This document shows, one piece after another, positions 5,998-6,577 of a stretch of 6,577 bases of DNA; within the stretch, counting starts at the first letter, position 1; every line of letters starts with the position of its first letter. The notes under the pieces are model-generated. The model was not told where the DNA came from. It saw only the letters and a program-made list of their open reading frames with translations, and made no database searches. The DNA lies in NCBI GenBank assembly GCA_900554615.1, contig USIB01000069.1, positions 1 to 6,577 of the forward strand, given 5' to 3'. The stretch is from an uncultured Mycoplasmatota bacterium (GTDB lineage: Bacteria; Bacillota_I; Bacilli_A; RF39; UBA660). The translations under genes were made by a program, and so were the position numbers.

Positions 5998-6008
5998 CTT
6001 CTAAATTA

Positions 6009-6037
6009 TTTACTTTTTATCATATTTTTATTATAAT
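6009..6037 (+). promoter_or_regulatory. Promoter of the ATP-grasp gene
   Basis: TTTACT (6009-6014, 4 of 6) and a perfect TATAAT (6032-6037) are spaced by 17 nt. Transcription would start near 6044, leaving a leader of about 15 nt with the ribosome binding site AGAGG (6047-6051). The spacing and short leader match the promoter at 2204-2232. Confidence 0.68.
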
Positions 6038-6058
6038 AAATTCTACAGAGGTTAATTT

Positions 6059-6577
6059 ATGAAAATAAAATATTTATTTAAAAAAATTAAAAATATGAGA
6101 TTTAAAGAATATGTAAATCATGCCAAAGAAATAGGTAAAAAAATAGATAAAAGTACATTCTATGTACTATTTGACATGGCTAGATGCGCTTTTCTATATG
6201 GAAGTGGATATATGGATTACTTTGAATTTGAATTTTACCTATTAAATAGTAAAGAAAGAAAGACTTATTTAACCGGTAAATATAATAATGATATAGTTAA
6301 AAAATATAATAAAAAAGAAGATTGGCACTACTTAGAAGATAAAGGAGAATTTAATAAATTATTTAAAAGTTTCTTAGGAAGAGACTTTATAGACTTAAGA
6401 GAAGTATCTTTTAAAGAGTTTAAAGAGTTTATTAGTGATAAAGATAAAATAGTTTGTAAACAAGCTAGTAACTGTGGTGGTAAAGGAATAGAAATAATAA
6501 GTATAGATAAATCTAAACTTAAAAATGAATATAATACGTTAAAAGTATATAATAGTATAATGAAAAAAGAAGAATAT
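6059..6577 (+). CDS. Sugar-transfer-associated ATP-grasp protein, N-terminal part (cut by window end)
   Basis: The frame runs from ATG 6059 to the window edge without a stop, giving 173 residues of a protein that in this family is usually over 300. AGAGG lies 7 nt before the start. The N-terminal block FDMARCAFLYGSGYMDYFEFEFY (38-60, split by small variations) followed by LLNSKERKTYLTGKYNN (61-77) and IVKKYN (79-84) is typical of proteins assigned to the sugar-transfer-associated ATP-grasp family (Pfam ATPgrasp_ST). The segment KIVCKQASNCGGKGIEII (130-147) is the start of the ATP-grasp core, with the flexible GGKG nucleotide-binding loop at 140-143. Members usually sit in capsule or surface-polysaccharide loci and are presumed to ligate a carboxylate to an amine or similar nucleophile; their substrates are mostly unknown. 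It has its own promoter and seems to open a new unit. Recognition is from memory of the family, not a search. Confidence 0.8.
   Translation, partial: MKIKYLFKKIKNMRFKEYVNHAKEIGKKIDKSTFYVLFDMARCAFLYGSGYMDYFEFEFYLLNSKERKTYLTGKYNNDIVKKYNKKEDWHYLEDKGEFNKLFKSFLGRDFIDLREVSFKEFKEFISDKDKIVCKQASNCGGKGIEIISIDKSKLKNEYNTLKVYNSIMKKEEY

Larger units (their letters stand above)
5788..6058. other. 271-nt intergenic gap with structured elements
   Basis: No convincing protein gene was found on either strand. From left to right the gap holds: a nested inverted repeat around a GAAA-capped hairpin (5792-5868); a second inverted repeat (5893-5916); a long stem followed by eight T (5939-5997); and a promoter plus ribosome binding site for the following gene (6009-6051). 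The block 5801-5840 is 50% GC by count, far above its surroundings. Two intrinsic terminators (ending at 5787 and 5997) bracket about 150 nt, leaving room for a small RNA, although no clear promoter for one is visible. Confidence 0.6.

Noticed and set aside
1..6577. CRISPR array, tRNA or rRNA genes, riboswitch
   Set aside because: No regularly spaced direct repeats, no cloverleaf with a CCA end or T-loop GTTCRA block, and no known riboswitch core were noticed on either strand.
1..6577. Alternative genetic code with TGA as Trp
   Set aside because: Conserved Trp positions use TGG, and the frames end at TAA or TAG in family-appropriate places; no frame needed readthrough of TGA.

Overview
The window comes from a very AT-rich, low-GC Gram-positive-type bacterium. 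It looks like a member of the Bacilli or of the gut Mollicutes-like lineages (RF39 or Erysipelotrichales type), but species cannot be told from this sequence. The evidence is A-ending codon preference, AGGAGG-type ribosome binding sites, U-tailed intrinsic terminators, and the gene order mrnC - rlmB - SigH-like sigma factor, which recalls the Bacillus cysS - mrnC - rlmB - yacP - sigH neighbourhood. Tryptophan is read from TGG and the six visible stops are TAA or TAG, so nothing points to the Mycoplasma code. All convincing genes lie on the + strand.

Layout. (1) Positions 1-438 hold the C-terminal part of an Asn/Gln/Pro-rich low-complexity protein, ended by an intrinsic terminator whose stem contains the stop codon. 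(2) Positions 473-2198 look like one transcription unit. It encodes Mini-ribonuclease III (mrnC), the 23S rRNA 2'-O-methyltransferase RlmB and a divergent SigH-like sigma factor. The mrnC stop and rlmB start share one base, and only 4 nt separate rlmB from the sigma gene. (3) Positions 2204-2886 form a single-gene unit with its own promoter, strong ribosome binding site and terminator. The product is an unrecognised 200-residue protein with a short helical head and a long Pro/Glu/Lys-rich tail. (4) Positions 2911-5787 form another self-contained unit, uvrA, the nucleotide excision repair damage sensor, with an extended -10 promoter and a terminator overlapping its stop. (5) Positions 5788-6058 are a 271-nt gap without a convincing gene. 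It contains a compositionally distinct GAAA-capped hairpin, further inverted repeats and a second intrinsic terminator. (6) A new promoter then leads into the first 173 codons of a sugar-transfer-associated ATP-grasp protein, cut by the window end.

Functionally, mrnC and rlmB both act on 23S rRNA (end maturation and methylation), and their operon also carries a sigma factor. uvrA is DNA repair housekeeping. The ATP-grasp gene suggests that a surface-polysaccharide locus begins at the right edge. The window is mostly core genome. The least explained parts are the 5788-6058 gap, the two low-complexity proteins and the divergent sigma factor. I found no clear evidence of a wholly new system.
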